Assembly (NCBI RefSeq): GCF_000732325.1
Contig: NZ_BBIW01000003.1
Location: forward strand, 484,610-548,609
Direction of reading: 5' to 3'
DNA from: Paenibacillus sp. TCA20
GTDB lineage: Bacteria > Bacillota > Bacilli > Paenibacillales > Paenibacillaceae
Length of the DNA: 64,000 nt
The notes under the pieces are model-generated. The model had not been told where the DNA came from. It made no database searches and saw nothing but the letters and a program-made list of their open reading frames with translations. Positions 54,554-64,000 of this stretch are shown in pieces. Positions within the stretch are counted from its first letter, which is position 1. Every line of letters starts with the position of its first letter. The position numbers were made by a program, and so were the translations under genes.

Positions 54554-55508
54554 TACGAGTGAGATTGTGTTGTCAGTTGAGCACTTAAAGAAGAAGATTA
54601 AGAAAAAGTGGATTATCAAGGATGTTTCATTTGAGGTTCGTGCTGGAGAAGTATTCGGCTTCCTAGGTCCCAATGGAGCAGGGAAGACTACGACGATTCG
54701 TATGCTGGTGGACTTGATCAAGCCCACGAAGGGAGTAGTGAGTGTATGCGGATATTCTGTGCATCGACAACCGGAGCAAGCGCTGAAGTATGTAGGCTCC
54801 ATCGTGGAGAATCCAGAAATGTACTCCTACCTGACCGGATATGAAAATTTAGAGCATTTTGCGAGAATGCAGCCAGGTATTACCGAAGAACGCATTAATG
54901 AAGTTGCCCATATTGTGGGTCTTGATCAGCGAATTCACGAGAAAGTCAGTACATATTCTCTTGGCATGAGACAGAGACTGGGCATTGCCCAAGCCCTTCT
55001 TGGTGATCCGAAGCTGTTAATTCTGGATGAGCCGACCAATGGACTTGATCCAAAGGGGATCAAGGAGCTCAGAGCTTTTATACGCAAGCTTGCGGATGAA
55101 GGACTTGCAGTGTTTGTCAGCAGCCATTTGCTTAGCGAGATTCAGCTTATGTGTGATAGAGTTGCGATTATAAGTAACGGAGAGATTCTTACAGTAGGCA
55201 AGGTTGATGAGCTCATTGAGGATCACAGCAATATTACGATCTGGCATTTATCTCCCAGGGAAGAAGGGGTCCGCTGGCTGCTCAGCCATCCGCAGGTTAG
55301 AGAGCTTGCGGATACGAGCATGCTGGATGATACTTTGACGGCAAGCCTGGGCAATAACGCCATTATTACGGAAATGCCCGAAGGTCTGATTCCGGATCTG
55401 GTAAGAACTATGGTGCGTGCCGGAATTCAAGTAGAAGGAGTACAAAAAGTAAATCCTACGCTCGAACAATTATTTTTGAAGATGACAGAAGGTGAATTGT
55501 TTGAATAG
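54543..55508 (+). CDS. ABC transporter ATP-binding protein (ABC-2 type)
   Basis: A 321-residue ATPase: Walker A GPNGAGKTT near residue 45, signature YSLGMRQRLGIAQAL, Walker B LLILDEPTNGLDP and H-loop SSHLLSE, plus a C-terminal regulatory extension of about 100 residues. ATG 54543 lies inside the end of the esterase gene after GGGTGGAG; a longer in-frame ORF start at 54402 is only an overlap. It works with the permease that follows, overlapping by 8 nt. Substrate unknown; bacteriocin or lipid export types share this layout. Confidence 0.9.
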   Translation: MTNNTSEIVLSVEHLKKKIKKKWIIKDVSFEVRAGEVFGFLGPNGAGKTTTIRMLVDLIKPTKGVVSVCGYSVHRQPEQALKYVGSIVENPEMYSYLTGYENLEHFARMQPGITEERINEVAHIVGLDQRIHEKVSTYSLGMRQRLGIAQALLGDPKLLILDEPTNGLDPKGIKELRAFIRKLADEGLAVFVSSHLLSEIQLMCDRVAIISNGEILTVGKVDELIEDHSNITIWHLSPREEGVRWLLSHPQVRELADTSMLDDTLTASLGNNAIITEMPEGLIPDLVRTMVRAGIQVEGVQKVNPTLEQLFLKMTEGELFE

Positions 55509-56490
55509 TGTGCTGCCTCTTGTTCGAAATGAAGTAATTAAAATGATCAAGAAAAAGAGGTTTTATGTCATTCTGCTGGTATTAGTCGTATTAACGCCGA
55601 TGTTTACGTACGCGCAGATGAGAGAAGCTGAAACAAAACGTGAAAAGTTCGGGCATGACTGGCGGCTTGAAATGCAGCAGGCAATCACGGATAATCAGAA
55701 TTCACTAGGCAGTGATCGTGTGCCGGAAGAGTGGAAGCAATATCGGCGAATATACATTCAACAGCTTCAGTACTATTTAGATCACGATATCAATCCGAAT
55801 GAACCGAGCGGAGTCACGTTTACGAGAGAGTTCATGAACAATTCCATCAATTTGTTTATTCCTCTGCTTGTGGTTGCCATGGCTTCTGATCTCGTATCCG
55901 GCGAGAGGACGACGGGGACGATTAAGATGCTGCTTACAAGACCCGTCAAGCGTTGGAAGGTTCTGCTGAGCAAACTAATCACACTGCTGATGTTTGTATC
56001 GCTTATTGTTCTTGCTGTATTTGTCATTTGTTATCTTATTTCAGGTCTGTTTTTCGGATTTAAGGGCTTTACCTTCCCCATCTTTACCGGGTTTCAGATT
56101 CATGGCTCTGATGTGGATATGAGCAAAGTGCATGCGGTGGAGCAGTGGGAGTATCTGCTGATGCAGTCCGGATTGATATGGTTTGTCAGTATCATTGTGG
56201 CAGTGCTGTCCTTTATGGTATCTACCCTTGTAAAAAGCACATCCGCAAGCATCGTCATTATGATGGCCGCACTGATCGCCGGCACAATATTGACGAATAT
56301 GGCCTCCTCTTGGGACAGCGCAAAATATTTATTCATGGTAAATTTAAATCTGACTGGTTATTTAGCCGGGAATTTGCCGCCAATAGAAGGCATGACGCTT
56401 CTATTTTCGCTCTGTGTACTGAGTGTATGGGGGATAAGTTCACTGGTTGTTTCATTCCTTGTCTTTACGAAACGGGATATCTTGAATTAA
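55501..56490 (+). CDS. ABC-2 type transporter permease
   Basis: A 329-residue permease. The first helix follows a lysine-rich stretch (IKMIKKKRFYVILLVLVVL), then comes an outer loop of about 80 residues, then five helices; the segment SGERTTGTIKMLLTRPVKR is the ABC-2 coupling motif. TTG 55501 fits the AGAAGGTG spacing better than GTG 55492. It closes the esterase-ATPase-permease operon. Confidence 0.87.
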   Translation: MNSVLPLVRNEVIKMIKKKRFYVILLVLVVLTPMFTYAQMREAETKREKFGHDWRLEMQQAITDNQNSLGSDRVPEEWKQYRRIYIQQLQYYLDHDINPNEPSGVTFTREFMNNSINLFIPLLVVAMASDLVSGERTTGTIKMLLTRPVKRWKVLLSKLITLLMFVSLIVLAVFVICYLISGLFFGFKGFTFPIFTGFQIHGSDVDMSKVHAVEQWEYLLMQSGLIWFVSIIVAVLSFMVSTLVKSTSASIVIMMAALIAGTILTNMASSWDSAKYLFMVNLNLTGYLAGNLPPIEGMTLLFSLCVLSVWGISSLVVSFLVFTKRDILN

Positions 56491-56576
56491 AATGGACAAG
56501 GATAAGAAACATCTGTTTGCATTTTTAAGCTGAGAACAGCATAGCTTGAAGACAACTTTATTCGTTCTTTATCTCT

Positions 56577-56663
56577 ATCAATTTCATAAATCATTAAAAA
56601 GGTGAATTTGAAACGATATATACCCTTGATTGAAGCAGCTAAAGGTATTATGAAATTGATTCA
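56577..56663. repeat. Dispersed palindromic repeat, copy C (longest)
   Basis: An 87-bp element upstream of parE. Left end TATCAATTTCATAAATCA and right end TTATGAAATTGATTCA are inverted copies. The left part (to 56614) matches copy B at about 38 of 41 bases. It lies between the permease gene and parE. Confidence 0.7.
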
Positions 56664-56730
56664 TTTATCTAAATAAATTTTAAAAGTGTGATCATTCATG
56701 AAGAGTGAAGGCATAAGAGGGGGAGCATTC

Positions 56731-58698
56731 ATGACCCAAGAGATGGATCTATCTGCTGACGTATCCAGGAATACCGGTTATGGAGCAGACGACATTCAAG
56801 TGCTGGAGGGACTTGTCGCTGTACGAAAAAGACCGGGTATGTACATTGGCAGCACAAGTAGCTCTGGCTTACATCATTTAGTCTGGGAAATTGTCGACAA
56901 CGCTGTCGATGAGCATTTAGCAAAATACTGTGACAAGATTGAAATTACGCTACATAAAGACGCATCTGTTACGGTGCAGGATAATGGACGAGGCATTCCG
57001 ACAGGGATGCACAAGACAGGAATTCCTACGCCCCAGGTCGTGTATACGATACTGCACGCAGGCGGAAAGTTTGGCGGAGGCGGTTACAAAAAATCCGGTG
57101 GTCTCCATGGTGTCGGCGCCTCGGTAACGAACGCTTTATCCGAGTTCCTGGAGGTAGAAATTTATCGAGAGGGTAAGATTCACCGGCAGCGCTTTGAATA
57201 CTGGGTAGATAAGAAGGGAACGGAGCATGTCGGGGAGCCGGTTACGGGTCTTGAAGTCATGGGTAACACACGGCAAACCGGTACCAAGGTAAGATTCAAG
57301 CCGGACATCAAAGTGTTTAAATCTGGTATCTCGTTAAGCTACGATACACTGGCTGAGCGTCTGCAGGAGATCGCATTCCTGAACTCAGGGCTGCGAATTG
57401 TGCTTAAGGATGAGCGCAGCGGCAATCAAGACGAGTATTACTACGAAGGTGGGGCAAGTCAATTCGTCGCCTATCTGAATGAAGGCAAGGATCTTCTGAC
57501 AGATGTCATCCATTTCAATGCAGAAAAAGAGGATATCGAAGTCGAAATTGCAATCCAGTATAACGCAGGATATACCGAAACGATTGTATCGTTCGTTAAC
57601 TCTATACCTACACGCGGCGGCGGAACACATGAAACCGGCTTTAAGACGGCCTATACGCGAATCATGAATGAATATGCGCGGCGTACGAGCATGATTAAGG
57701 AAAAAGACAAAAATTTGGAGGGTAACGACCTCCGCGAAGGCATGATGGCTGTCATCAGTGTGAAAATGTCCGAAGTAGAGTTTGTTGGCCAGACCAAAGA
57801 CCAGCTCGGCAGTGCGTCAGCCCGCAGTACAGTGGACCAGGTTGTTACCGAGAGCATGCAGCGTTTTCTCGAAGAGAATCCGCAGGTTGCACAGACGTTG
57901 ATTAAGAAGGCAGTTCAGGCTTCCAGAGCGAGAGAAGCGGCCCGTAAAGCGAGAGACGATATGCGATCCGGTAAGAAACGGAGCGAAAGCTCTAATCTGG
58001 GCGGTAAGCTGACACCGGCACAGTCCAAAGATTACTCTCGTAATGAGCTGTTTATCGTTGAAGGTGATTCTGCCGGCGGCTCAGCGAAGCAAGGACGTGA
58101 TTCCAAGATTCAGGCTATTTTACCGCTCAAGGGCAAGCCGATGAATCCGGAGAAGGCGAAGCTGGCCGATATTATGAAGAACGAAGAATACCGGGCGATC
58201 ATGTCTGCCATCGGTGCAGGAATCGGCACTGAGTTTGCTGTAGAAGACAGCAATTACTCCAAGATCATTATTATGACGGATGCGGATACAGACGGCGCGC
58301 ATATTCAGGTATTATTGCTAACATTCTTTTATCGCTATATGAAGCCACTTATTGATGCAGGCAAGGTGTATATTGCACAGCCTCCTCTATATAAGATCAG
58401 CCGCAAGACCGGCAAGCTTGAAACGGTGCGCTATGCATTTACGGACGATCAACTGCAAATTTACCTGAAGGAATTCGGCAAAAATTATGAGTTACAGCGT
58501 TATAAAGGTCTAGGAGAGATGAATCCGGAGCAGCTGTGGGAGACGACGATGGATCCGGATACTCGTACCTTACTGCAGGTGAAGATTGAAGATGCAGCCA
58601 AGGCCGAAAGAAGAGTAACCACATTAATGGGTGATAAGGTTGATCCGCGTAAGCGCTGGATCGTTGAAAACGTAGATTTTACAGAGTACGAAGAATAG
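56731..58698 (+). CDS. parE: DNA topoisomerase IV subunit B ParE
   Basis: A 655-residue type IIA topoisomerase ATPase subunit: GHKL ATP site EIVDNAVDEH, NGRGIPTG, the lid GGLHGVGASV, transducer Lys QTKDQLGS, and TOPRIM with EGDSAGGSAKQGRD and DADTDGAHI. It decatenates daughter chromosomes together with ParC. ParE rather than GyrB is inferred from pairing with the adjacent parC. ATG 56731 is preferred over ATG 56698 because GAGGGGGAG lies 7 nt upstream. Confidence 0.93.
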   Translation: MTQEMDLSADVSRNTGYGADDIQVLEGLVAVRKRPGMYIGSTSSSGLHHLVWEIVDNAVDEHLAKYCDKIEITLHKDASVTVQDNGRGIPTGMHKTGIPTPQVVYTILHAGGKFGGGGYKKSGGLHGVGASVTNALSEFLEVEIYREGKIHRQRFEYWVDKKGTEHVGEPVTGLEVMGNTRQTGTKVRFKPDIKVFKSGISLSYDTLAERLQEIAFLNSGLRIVLKDERSGNQDEYYYEGGASQFVAYLNEGKDLLTDVIHFNAEKEDIEVEIAIQYNAGYTETIVSFVNSIPTRGGGTHETGFKTAYTRIMNEYARRTSMIKEKDKNLEGNDLREGMMAVISVKMSEVEFVGQTKDQLGSASARSTVDQVVTESMQRFLEENPQVAQTLIKKAVQASRAREAARKARDDMRSGKKRSESSNLGGKLTPAQSKDYSRNELFIVEGDSAGGSAKQGRDSKIQAILPLKGKPMNPEKAKLADIMKNEEYRAIMSAIGAGIGTEFAVEDSNYSKIIIMTDADTDGAHIQVLLLTFFYRYMKPLIDAGKVYIAQPPLYKISRKTGKLETVRYAFTDDQLQIYLKEFGKNYELQRYKGLGEMNPEQLWETTMDPDTRTLLQVKIEDAAKAERRVTTLMGDKVDPRKRWIVENVDFTEYEE

Positions 58699-58710
58699 AA
58701 GGTGCTTTGA

Positions 58711-61164
58711 ATGAGTTTATCTGAACAGTTTTTACCGGCATTTCTAGAAGAAGTGGTAGGCGATCGATTCGGTCGTTATTCTAAATACATTATTCAGGAT
58801 CGGGCGATACCTGATGTGCGTGATGGTCTCAAGCCAGTTCAGCGTCGTATCTTGTATGCCATGTACGATTCAAACAATACGCCTGACAAACCGTACCGCA
58901 AATCTGCGAAAACTGTCGGTGATGTCATGGGTAATTATCATCCCCACGGGGATTCCTCCATCTATGAGGGAATGGTGCGTATGGCGCAGCCTTGGAAGAT
59001 GGGACATGTGCTTATCGACGGACATGGAAACTGGGGCTCACAGGATGATGATCCGGCGGCAGCAATGCGCTATACCGAAGCACGTTTATCACCAATTGCT
59101 ATGGAAATTCTACGCGACATTGAGAAGCGTACAGTTCTATTTAAAGACAATTTCGATAACACGGCCAAAGAACCCGTTGTTCTCCCATCCCGTTTTCCGA
59201 ATCTGCTTGTGAATGGGGCAAGCGGGATCTCGTCTGGCTTCGCTACAGAGATTCCGACACATAATTTAAGAGAAGTGATTGATGCATGTATTGCTGTTAT
59301 GGAGAAGCCTTCCATCTCTCTTGAAGAAATTATGACCTTCATCAAAGGACCGGACTTTCCAACAGGCGGTATCATTATGGGCGGAAGTGGAATTCTGGAC
59401 GCCTATCGTACAGGCAAGGGCCGCATCTATATTCGTTCCAAGACCGAAATCGAAAATTTGCGGGGCGGTAAGCAGCAGATTGTCATCACCGAAATTCCTT
59501 ATCAGGTTGTTAAGTCACGGCTGGTTACCGCGATGGAAACGATTCGCCTGGAGAAGAAGATCGAAGGTATTGCTGAAGTGCGTGACGAGAGCGGGCGTGA
59601 AGGCTTGCGTATTGTCGTTGAGCTCAAGAAAGAAGCGGATGCCCAAGGGATCCTTAACTATTTGCTCAAAAAAACAGATCTTCAGGTCACGTATAACTTC
59701 AATATGGTGGCTATCGTTAATAAAGCGCCTCATCAGCTTGGGCTTAAGCCGATACTTGAAGCTTACATTGCACATCAGCGCGAGGTTGTGACCCATCGGA
59801 CGCAATACGATCTCGAAAAAGCCGAGGACCGGGCGCATGTCCTTGAAGGACTTGTTAAAGCCCTTAACATTTTGGATGAAGTTATTGCAGCCATTAAAGC
59901 GTCCAAGAATCGGCAGGATGCCCAGAACAACCTGGAATGGATGTTTGGCTTTACGGAGCGCCAGGCAGACTCTATTCTTACGTTGCAGCTGTATCGTCTA
60001 ACGAACCTAGAGATCACTACACTGCAAAAAGAGCTGGATGAGATCCAGAAGAAAGTCGCCGAGCTGCGGAGTATTCTCGAAAGTGATCGGAAGCTCATCA
60101 GTATCATTCGGAAGGAACTCAAAGAAATCCGCGAGAAGTACGGAATAGAACGCCGATCTTCTATTCAGGAAGAGGTAGAGGAGCTGAAGGTGAATCTTGA
60201 GGTTCTCGTCAATTCGGAGGATGTGCTCGTGACATTGTCCAACGAAGGTTACATCAAGCGCACAAGTAAGCTCTCCTTTACTCGTTCAGGGGGAGACCGG
60301 AGCAGCTCGGGTGTAATTGAAGGCGATGTGATCTCTTCTTATTATGATGTAAATACGCTGGATAATTTGCTTGTGTTTACACAGCGGGGGCAATATTACC
60401 TTCTACCAGTTCATCAGGTGCCGGAATTCAAATGGAAGGACCCGGGAACAGCAATTGTTAACGTCATTCCATTATCGAAGGAAGATCGGGTCGTCACCAT
60501 TATACCGGTACGCAGCTTCGAACAAGAAGAGGCAAGTCTCGTCTTTGTAACACGGAGAGGGCAGATTAAGCGCACCGCGCTAAAAGACTACGTGACCAAG
60601 CGTTCCTCCGCAGTTGCCGCATGCAAGGTTGGAGCGAATGATGAGGTTATCCGTGTCCATCTCAGTACGGGAGGAAGGCACATTCTGCTAGTCTCCAAGC
60701 TGGGCCAAAGTGTCAGATTCCTTGAGGATGAAGTAAACACAATGGGCCGTGTATCCGGCGGGGTGAAAGGTATTCAATTAAAAGACGAGGATGAGCTCGT
60801 TACTGCGGTATGGGTTGATGAGGATGAAGGAGAGATCTTCACAATAACGGATCTTGGTTATGGAAAGAGATCCCTTCTGCTTGATTATCCGCTGCAATCC
60901 CGCGGCGGCAAAGGTGTTGCCACCTTCGAGTTCAAGGAAGGCAAACGTGTTAAGCCGAATGGCAGTCAAATCGTCGCTGCATACCATGTCAAAGAACCGT
61001 TGCGGCTGCTCGCGTTGACAGATCAAGGCAAAATGCTTGGATTTTCTACAGAATCGGCACCGATCTCTGATAAGCGAAGTACTGGCAAAGCGCTGGTCAG
61101 CGTAGAGAAGAATGACTCAATTGTACAGATCATAGATAATCGGGCGGATGATACGTCATCCTAA
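58711..61164 (+). CDS. parC: DNA topoisomerase IV subunit A ParC
   Basis: An 817-residue breakage-reunion subunit. Active-site Tyr121 lies in [10 protein letters not shown]. The quinolone-resistance region reads [11 protein letters not shown] with Ser82 and Glu86, corresponding to S. aureus GrlA Ser80 and Glu84, both in the sensitive state. The C-terminal beta-pinwheel lacks the canonical GyrA box, which favours ParC over GyrA. It is 12 nt after parE, one operon, closed by a terminator. Confidence 0.94.
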   Translation: MSLSEQFLPAFLEEVVGDRFGRYSKYIIQDRAIPDVRDGLKPVQRRILYAMYDSNNTPDKPYRKSAKTVGDVMGNYHPHGDSSIYEGMVRMAQPWKMGHVLIDGHGNWGSQDDDPAAAMRYTEARLSPIAMEILRDIEKRTVLFKDNFDNTAKEPVVLPSRFPNLLVNGASGISSGFATEIPTHNLREVIDACIAVMEKPSISLEEIMTFIKGPDFPTGGIIMGGSGILDAYRTGKGRIYIRSKTEIENLRGGKQQIVITEIPYQVVKSRLVTAMETIRLEKKIEGIAEVRDESGREGLRIVVELKKEADAQGILNYLLKKTDLQVTYNFNMVAIVNKAPHQLGLKPILEAYIAHQREVVTHRTQYDLEKAEDRAHVLEGLVKALNILDEVIAAIKASKNRQDAQNNLEWMFGFTERQADSILTLQLYRLTNLEITTLQKELDEIQKKVAELRSILESDRKLISIIRKELKEIREKYGIERRSSIQEEVEELKVNLEVLVNSEDVLVTLSNEGYIKRTSKLSFTRSGGDRSSSGVIEGDVISSYYDVNTLDNLLVFTQRGQYYLLPVHQVPEFKWKDPGTAIVNVIPLSKEDRVVTIIPVRSFEQEEASLVFVTRRGQIKRTALKDYVTKRSSAVAACKVGANDEVIRVHLSTGGRHILLVSKLGQSVRFLEDEVNTMGRVSGGVKGIQLKDEDELVTAVWVDEDEGEIFTITDLGYGKRSLLLDYPLQSRGGKGVATFEFKEGKRVKPNGSQIVAAYHVKEPLRLLALTDQGKMLGFSTESAPISDKRSTGKALVSVEKNDSIVQIIDNRADDTSS

Positions 61165-61177
61165 AATATGTCATAAG

Positions 61178-61218
61178 AGCCTCTGATACGCCAGAATACG
61201 GCATCAGGGGCTTTTTTT
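61178..61218 (+). terminator. Terminator of parEC
   Basis: AGCCTCTGAT / ATCAGGGGCT with one wobble and extra inner pairs, then TTTTTT. Confidence 0.9.
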
Positions 61219-61374
61219 GACGTTACATTGCAAAGATTAAGAACCTTCGTCGATACCGGTCGAGTCGCCAAAATGGGGAAGGAATTGCATTAAAAAGAGC
61301 GAAATGATTCATCAGCTAAATAATTAATGATCAAAGCAAGCACTTAATTTCTACAAGAGAGGGGAGAAGAACAG

Positions 61375-61806
61375 ATGCATTCTTCTGAATTCGCCAAACT
61401 ATGGGCAAGGCTGACGAAGGACTACAAAGCCCATATGGATCAGGCCCTTGCTCCTGCACTAACTGAGGCTCAGCTGACAGTGCTTGAACTGTTGTCCGAG
61501 CAGCCTCGTATGAAGCCGTCCGAATTCATTCCTTATCTGTCTACAACACCAGCAGCTATTACGATGCTGCTCGATCGTATGGAGAAGAATGAACTTATCC
61601 TTCGCAGCAGAGACGATCGCGATCGCCGAATTGTGTGGGTCACATTAACAGAGAGAGGAAAACAAGAGGCACAGCGCGGAATGATTATCCGTGAAGATTT
61701 TATCAGCGGGACACTTGGCAAGATATCTTCACACAATCAACAGCTGCTTGTCTACCTGCTGACCAAGATCACTTCCCAAAGCTCTCCAACGAAGCAAACC
61801 TCTTGA
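61375..61806 (+). CDS. MarR-family transcriptional regulator 1
   Basis: A 143-residue winged-helix regulator: LTEAQLTVLELLSEQ, recognition helix region TTPAAITMLLDRMEKNEL, wing RDDRDRRIVWVTLTERG, and a dimerising C-terminal helix. No cysteine suggests it is not an OhrR-type peroxide sensor. GAGGGGAG precedes ATG 61375. Ligand and targets are unknown; it may regulate itself or the neighbouring efflux genes. Confidence 0.85.
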   Translation: MHSSEFAKLWARLTKDYKAHMDQALAPALTEAQLTVLELLSEQPRMKPSEFIPYLSTTPAAITMLLDRMEKNELILRSRDDRDRRIVWVTLTERGKQEAQRGMIIREDFISGTLGKISSHNQQLLVYLLTKITSQSSPTKQTS

Positions 61807-61832
61807 TACAAATGAATCTGTTTTAACTTTCT

Positions 61833-61862
61833 AAGGGATACGTGCTGCGTATTCCTTTTTTG
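61833..61862 (+). terminator. Terminator of MarR regulator 1
   Basis: AAGGGATACG / CGTATTCCTT stem with one wobble and a TTTTT tail. Confidence 0.8.
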
Positions 61863-61907
61863 TTTGGGCAATATATATGATAAGAAAATAATTACATATA
61901 GAAGGTG

Positions 61908-61935
61908 TTGACTATTTTTAAAATCGGTCTATAAT
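61908..61935 (+). promoter_or_regulatory. Promoter of the marR2-efflux operon
   Basis: TTGACT at 61908-61913, 16-nt spacer, TATAAT at 61930-61935. Confidence 0.75.
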
Positions 61936-61952
61936 ATTACTTTGTACTCCTT

Positions 61953-61972
61953 ATATTTCGTATACGAAATAT
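61953..61972. promoter_or_regulatory. Perfect 20-bp palindrome, probable MarR operator
   Basis: ATATTTCGTATACGAAATAT is fully self-complementary and lies 17 bp after the -10 box, just past the likely transcription start and 37 bp before marR2. MarR dimers bind such palindromes, so bound repressor would block the marR2-efflux promoter (autoregulation). That MarR2 rather than MarR1 binds it is inference. Confidence 0.75.
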
Positions 61973-62009
61973 TTTGTAAAATAATTATTTTGTAGCAAAG
62001 GTGAGTATC

Positions 62010-62444
62010 ATGCTGGAATACGATGAGATGTACCAGATATTCTCGTCCTTTCGTCAAGTGAACCAGAGCTTTCATCGACTATTCTGGAAGCAGGAAGAGG
62101 AGAAGGAGATTACCCGTATTCAAATGCTGGTATTATCCATCCTAATTGAGCATCCTAACATTGGATTGGCTGAATTAGCGGAGCTCTGTCACATGGGCAG
62201 CAGTACAACGAGCGGTGTCGTTGACCGTCTTGTTAAGGCTGAGCTTGTGGAGAGAGGCAGATGCCTTCATGATCGGAGGTCATTGGAGCTTCAGGTTACG
62301 GAGAAAGGGAGAGAAGTTCAGAAGAGAGTCTATGAGCTATGGATGTCTAAAGTATCTCATATGATGGATTTACCAAGGGAGGATATCGATAATTTGCTTC
62401 GTATTCATTCCTTGATGCTTGAAAAGATGGAGAAAGAGAGATGA
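62010..62444 (+). CDS. MarR-family transcriptional regulator 2
   Basis: A 144-residue winged-helix repressor with LVLSILIEHPNIGLAELAELC, the recognition helix GSSTTSGVVDRLVKAELVERG and wing LHDRRSLELQVTEKG. ATG 62010 has AAAGGTGAG 5 nt upstream. It precedes a DHA2 efflux gene by 9 nt, an arrangement like B. subtilis YusO-YusP, so it probably represses its own operon and is released by a pump substrate. Confidence 0.88.
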   Translation: MLEYDEMYQIFSSFRQVNQSFHRLFWKQEEEKEITRIQMLVLSILIEHPNIGLAELAELCHMGSSTTSGVVDRLVKAELVERGRCLHDRRSLELQVTEKGREVQKRVYELWMSKVSHMMDLPREDIDNLLRIHSLMLEKMEKER

Positions 62445-62453
62445 TTGATTAAT

Positions 62454-63968
62454 ATGAGTAGTATTGCTGCAAATCAGTCTGGAAAGACGATCGAATTCAA
62501 AAAAGGTCCAATCTTATTTGCGATGCTGCTAGGTGCGTTTGTAGCCTTTTTGAACCAAACATTACTTAACGTAGCTTTGCCTAAAATTATGGAGGATCTC
62601 AGCGTAGGTGCAACAACAGTCCAATGGTTATCCACTGGCTTTATGCTCGTCAATGGCGTTCTGATCCCCATTACTGCGTATTTGATGGCGAAGTTTACGA
62701 CTAGACAAATTTTCATTACCGGAATGACTTTATTTACAATAGGTACTTTGCTGTGTGCATTAAGCCCTACCTTTGCTATCCTTATGACGGGGCGCATTGT
62801 TCAGGCAGCAGGTGCAGGTGTTATCATGCCGTTGTTATCCGTTGTTATCCTTAATATATTCCCAATTGAACAGCGTGGACGTGCGATGGGGATGATTGGT
62901 CTTGCCATGATCCTGGCTCCAGCGATCGGCCCTACATTATCTGGATGGGTTGTTCAAACCTTTGACAGCTGGAAATTGCTATTCTACATTATTCTCCCAA
63001 TTGCTGTAATCGCCGTGCTTGTGGGAATGAAGTTTGTAAAAAATGTTACAGAAGTATCCAATCCGACGCTTGATATTACTTCGGTTATTTTATCAACAAT
63101 CGGTTTTGGCGGACTGTTGTATGGCTTCAGTGATGCCGGCTCTAACGGCTGGAACGATCCGATCGTTATCACTTGCTTGGTTGTGGGTGCGATCTCCTTA
63201 TTGGTGTTTGTCCTTCGTCAATTCAAGATGGATGATCCACTGCTCGAGTTCAGAGTGTTCAAGAATTCTATGTACACGCTGAACACAGCGGTTCTGATCG
63301 TCGTAACGATGGCCATGTTCTCAGGTATGATTCTCCTGCCCATTTATTTGCAAACGATTCGTGGAATCAGTGCTCTTGATTCCGGGCTGCTGATGCTTCC
63401 AGGTGCAATCGTTATGGGTATCATGTCCCCGATCACCGGTTCCTTGTTTGATAAATTTGGAGCAAAATGGCTGAGTATTATCGGTCTAGTCATTACGATT
63501 ATTACAACATGGGAATTCAGCACGTTAACGATGGATACATCATATACACAGCTGATTATCGTGTATACGCTTCGGATGTTCGGTATGTCACTTCTCATGA
63601 TGCCGGTTCAAACCGCTGCCTTGAATGATATACCTCAAAATCTGAATGCTCACGGAACGGTTATGCTAAACACACTGCGTACCGTATTCGGAGCCATCGG
63701 AACAGCTATTTTTATCACCATATTCAGTAACCGTACGACTCATTATGTGGATACGCATATGGCAGATATTAATCCACAGGATCAAGCTGCAATGCTTCAA
63801 TTAGCAAATGATGCGCAAATCAACGGTATTAACTTCTCGTTTATTATTGCTACTGGGGTTACCGTTGTTGCACTGGTTCTCGCCTTCTTTATTAAGCGAT
63901 CCGTACCGAAGGATGCAAAAGGCGTAGCCATGAAAGTGGCAGAAGTCAGCACTAGCGATAACAAGTAA
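62454..63968 (+). CDS. MFS drug-efflux transporter, DHA2 (14-helix) family
   Basis: A 504-residue membrane protein with about 14 helices. It shows motif C-like GLAMILAPAIGPTLSGW near residue 150, a motif A-like LMAKFTTRQIFI loop, and the N-terminal FLNQTLLNVALP (motif D1, D replaced by N). EmrB/QacA/LmrB-type pumps export drugs by proton antiport; the substrate is unknown. The start is ATG 62454 or TTG 62445; the ribosome binding site is weak, consistent with coupling to marR2. The downstream end is near the window edge, so no terminator is visible. Confidence 0.88.
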   Translation: MSSIAANQSGKTIEFKKGPILFAMLLGAFVAFLNQTLLNVALPKIMEDLSVGATTVQWLSTGFMLVNGVLIPITAYLMAKFTTRQIFITGMTLFTIGTLLCALSPTFAILMTGRIVQAAGAGVIMPLLSVVILNIFPIEQRGRAMGMIGLAMILAPAIGPTLSGWVVQTFDSWKLLFYIILPIAVIAVLVGMKFVKNVTEVSNPTLDITSVILSTIGFGGLLYGFSDAGSNGWNDPIVITCLVVGAISLLVFVLRQFKMDDPLLEFRVFKNSMYTLNTAVLIVVTMAMFSGMILLPIYLQTIRGISALDSGLLMLPGAIVMGIMSPITGSLFDKFGAKWLSIIGLVITIITTWEFSTLTMDTSYTQLIIVYTLRMFGMSLLMMPVQTAALNDIPQNLNAHGTVMLNTLRTVFGAIGTAIFITIFSNRTTHYVDTHMADINPQDQAAMLQLANDAQINGINFSFIIATGVTVVALVLAFFIKRSVPKDAKGVAMKVAEVSTSDNK

Positions 63969-64000
63969 TTAGATACATCCATTTCTTAAATCATGGATTC

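Overview
This looks like a stretch of chromosome from a Paenibacillus-type member of the Bacillales. The evidence is the gene content and order (ypjA-ypjB-ypjC, mazG-dapB-mgsA-bshA-cca-birA-panBCD-dinG, then asnS-dnaD, as in Bacillus subtilis with insertions), strong AAGGAGG-type ribosome binding sites, many TTG and GTG starts, a T-box leader, an S-layer-homology protein and a bacillithiol gene. Base composition is moderate except for one GC-rich patch inside dynA. There is no rRNA, tRNA, CRISPR array, transposase or prophage. Almost everything is core metabolism, DNA topology, envelope and transport.

Layout. 1-2.4 kb: sporulation-linked ypjA (cut by the left edge), ypjB and a reversed ypjC. 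2.5-14.7 kb: mazG, a TPR gene, dapB, mgsA, bshA, cca, birA, then panBCD behind its own promoter, leader and candidate attenuator, a second TPR gene and dinG. The bshB1 gene that sits between mgsA and bshA in B. subtilis is absent. 14.7-23.7 kb: rex overlapping an MTA/SAH deaminase, ypmB, an orphan membrane protein overlapping a short FtsH-like protease, a 3-hydroxyacyl-CoA dehydrogenase overlapping ackA, then asnS and dnaD. 23.7-26.3 kb: an ECF sigma/anti-sigma pair and a triple-repeat membrane protein; the sigma gene seems to start at ATT. 26.3-32.5 kb: proBAC on the minus strand behind a proline T-box, and divergent mtnE/mtnU of methionine salvage. 32.5-36.3 kb: LysR regulator, a small secreted protein, leuCD. 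36.5-42.7 kb: cell-wall amidase with a disturbed start, GerM-like lipoprotein, S-layer protein, nth and a small orphan. 42.9-46.6 kb: two-headed dynamin dynA. 46.9-52.3 kb: heterodimeric ABC exporter, purT, GNAT acetyltransferase. 52.5-61.2 kb: CAP-domain secreted protein, SGNH esterase overlapping an ABC-2 transporter, parE-parC. 61.4-64 kb: two MarR regulators and a DHA2-type efflux pump, with a perfect 20-bp palindrome in the efflux promoter region.

The most unusual items are: (1) a family of short intergenic palindromic repeats, at least five copies, sharing a TGAATCAATTTCATAA-type arm; (2) a GC-rich block of about 470 bp inside dynA built largely of back-to-back inverted repeats; (3) a probable AUU start codon for the ECF sigma gene; (4) a one-base frame offset between the ideal start of the amidase gene and its reading frame; and (5) a long structured leader with a terminator upstream of panB. 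I could run no searches, so names rest on motifs, length and gene order read directly from the sequence.
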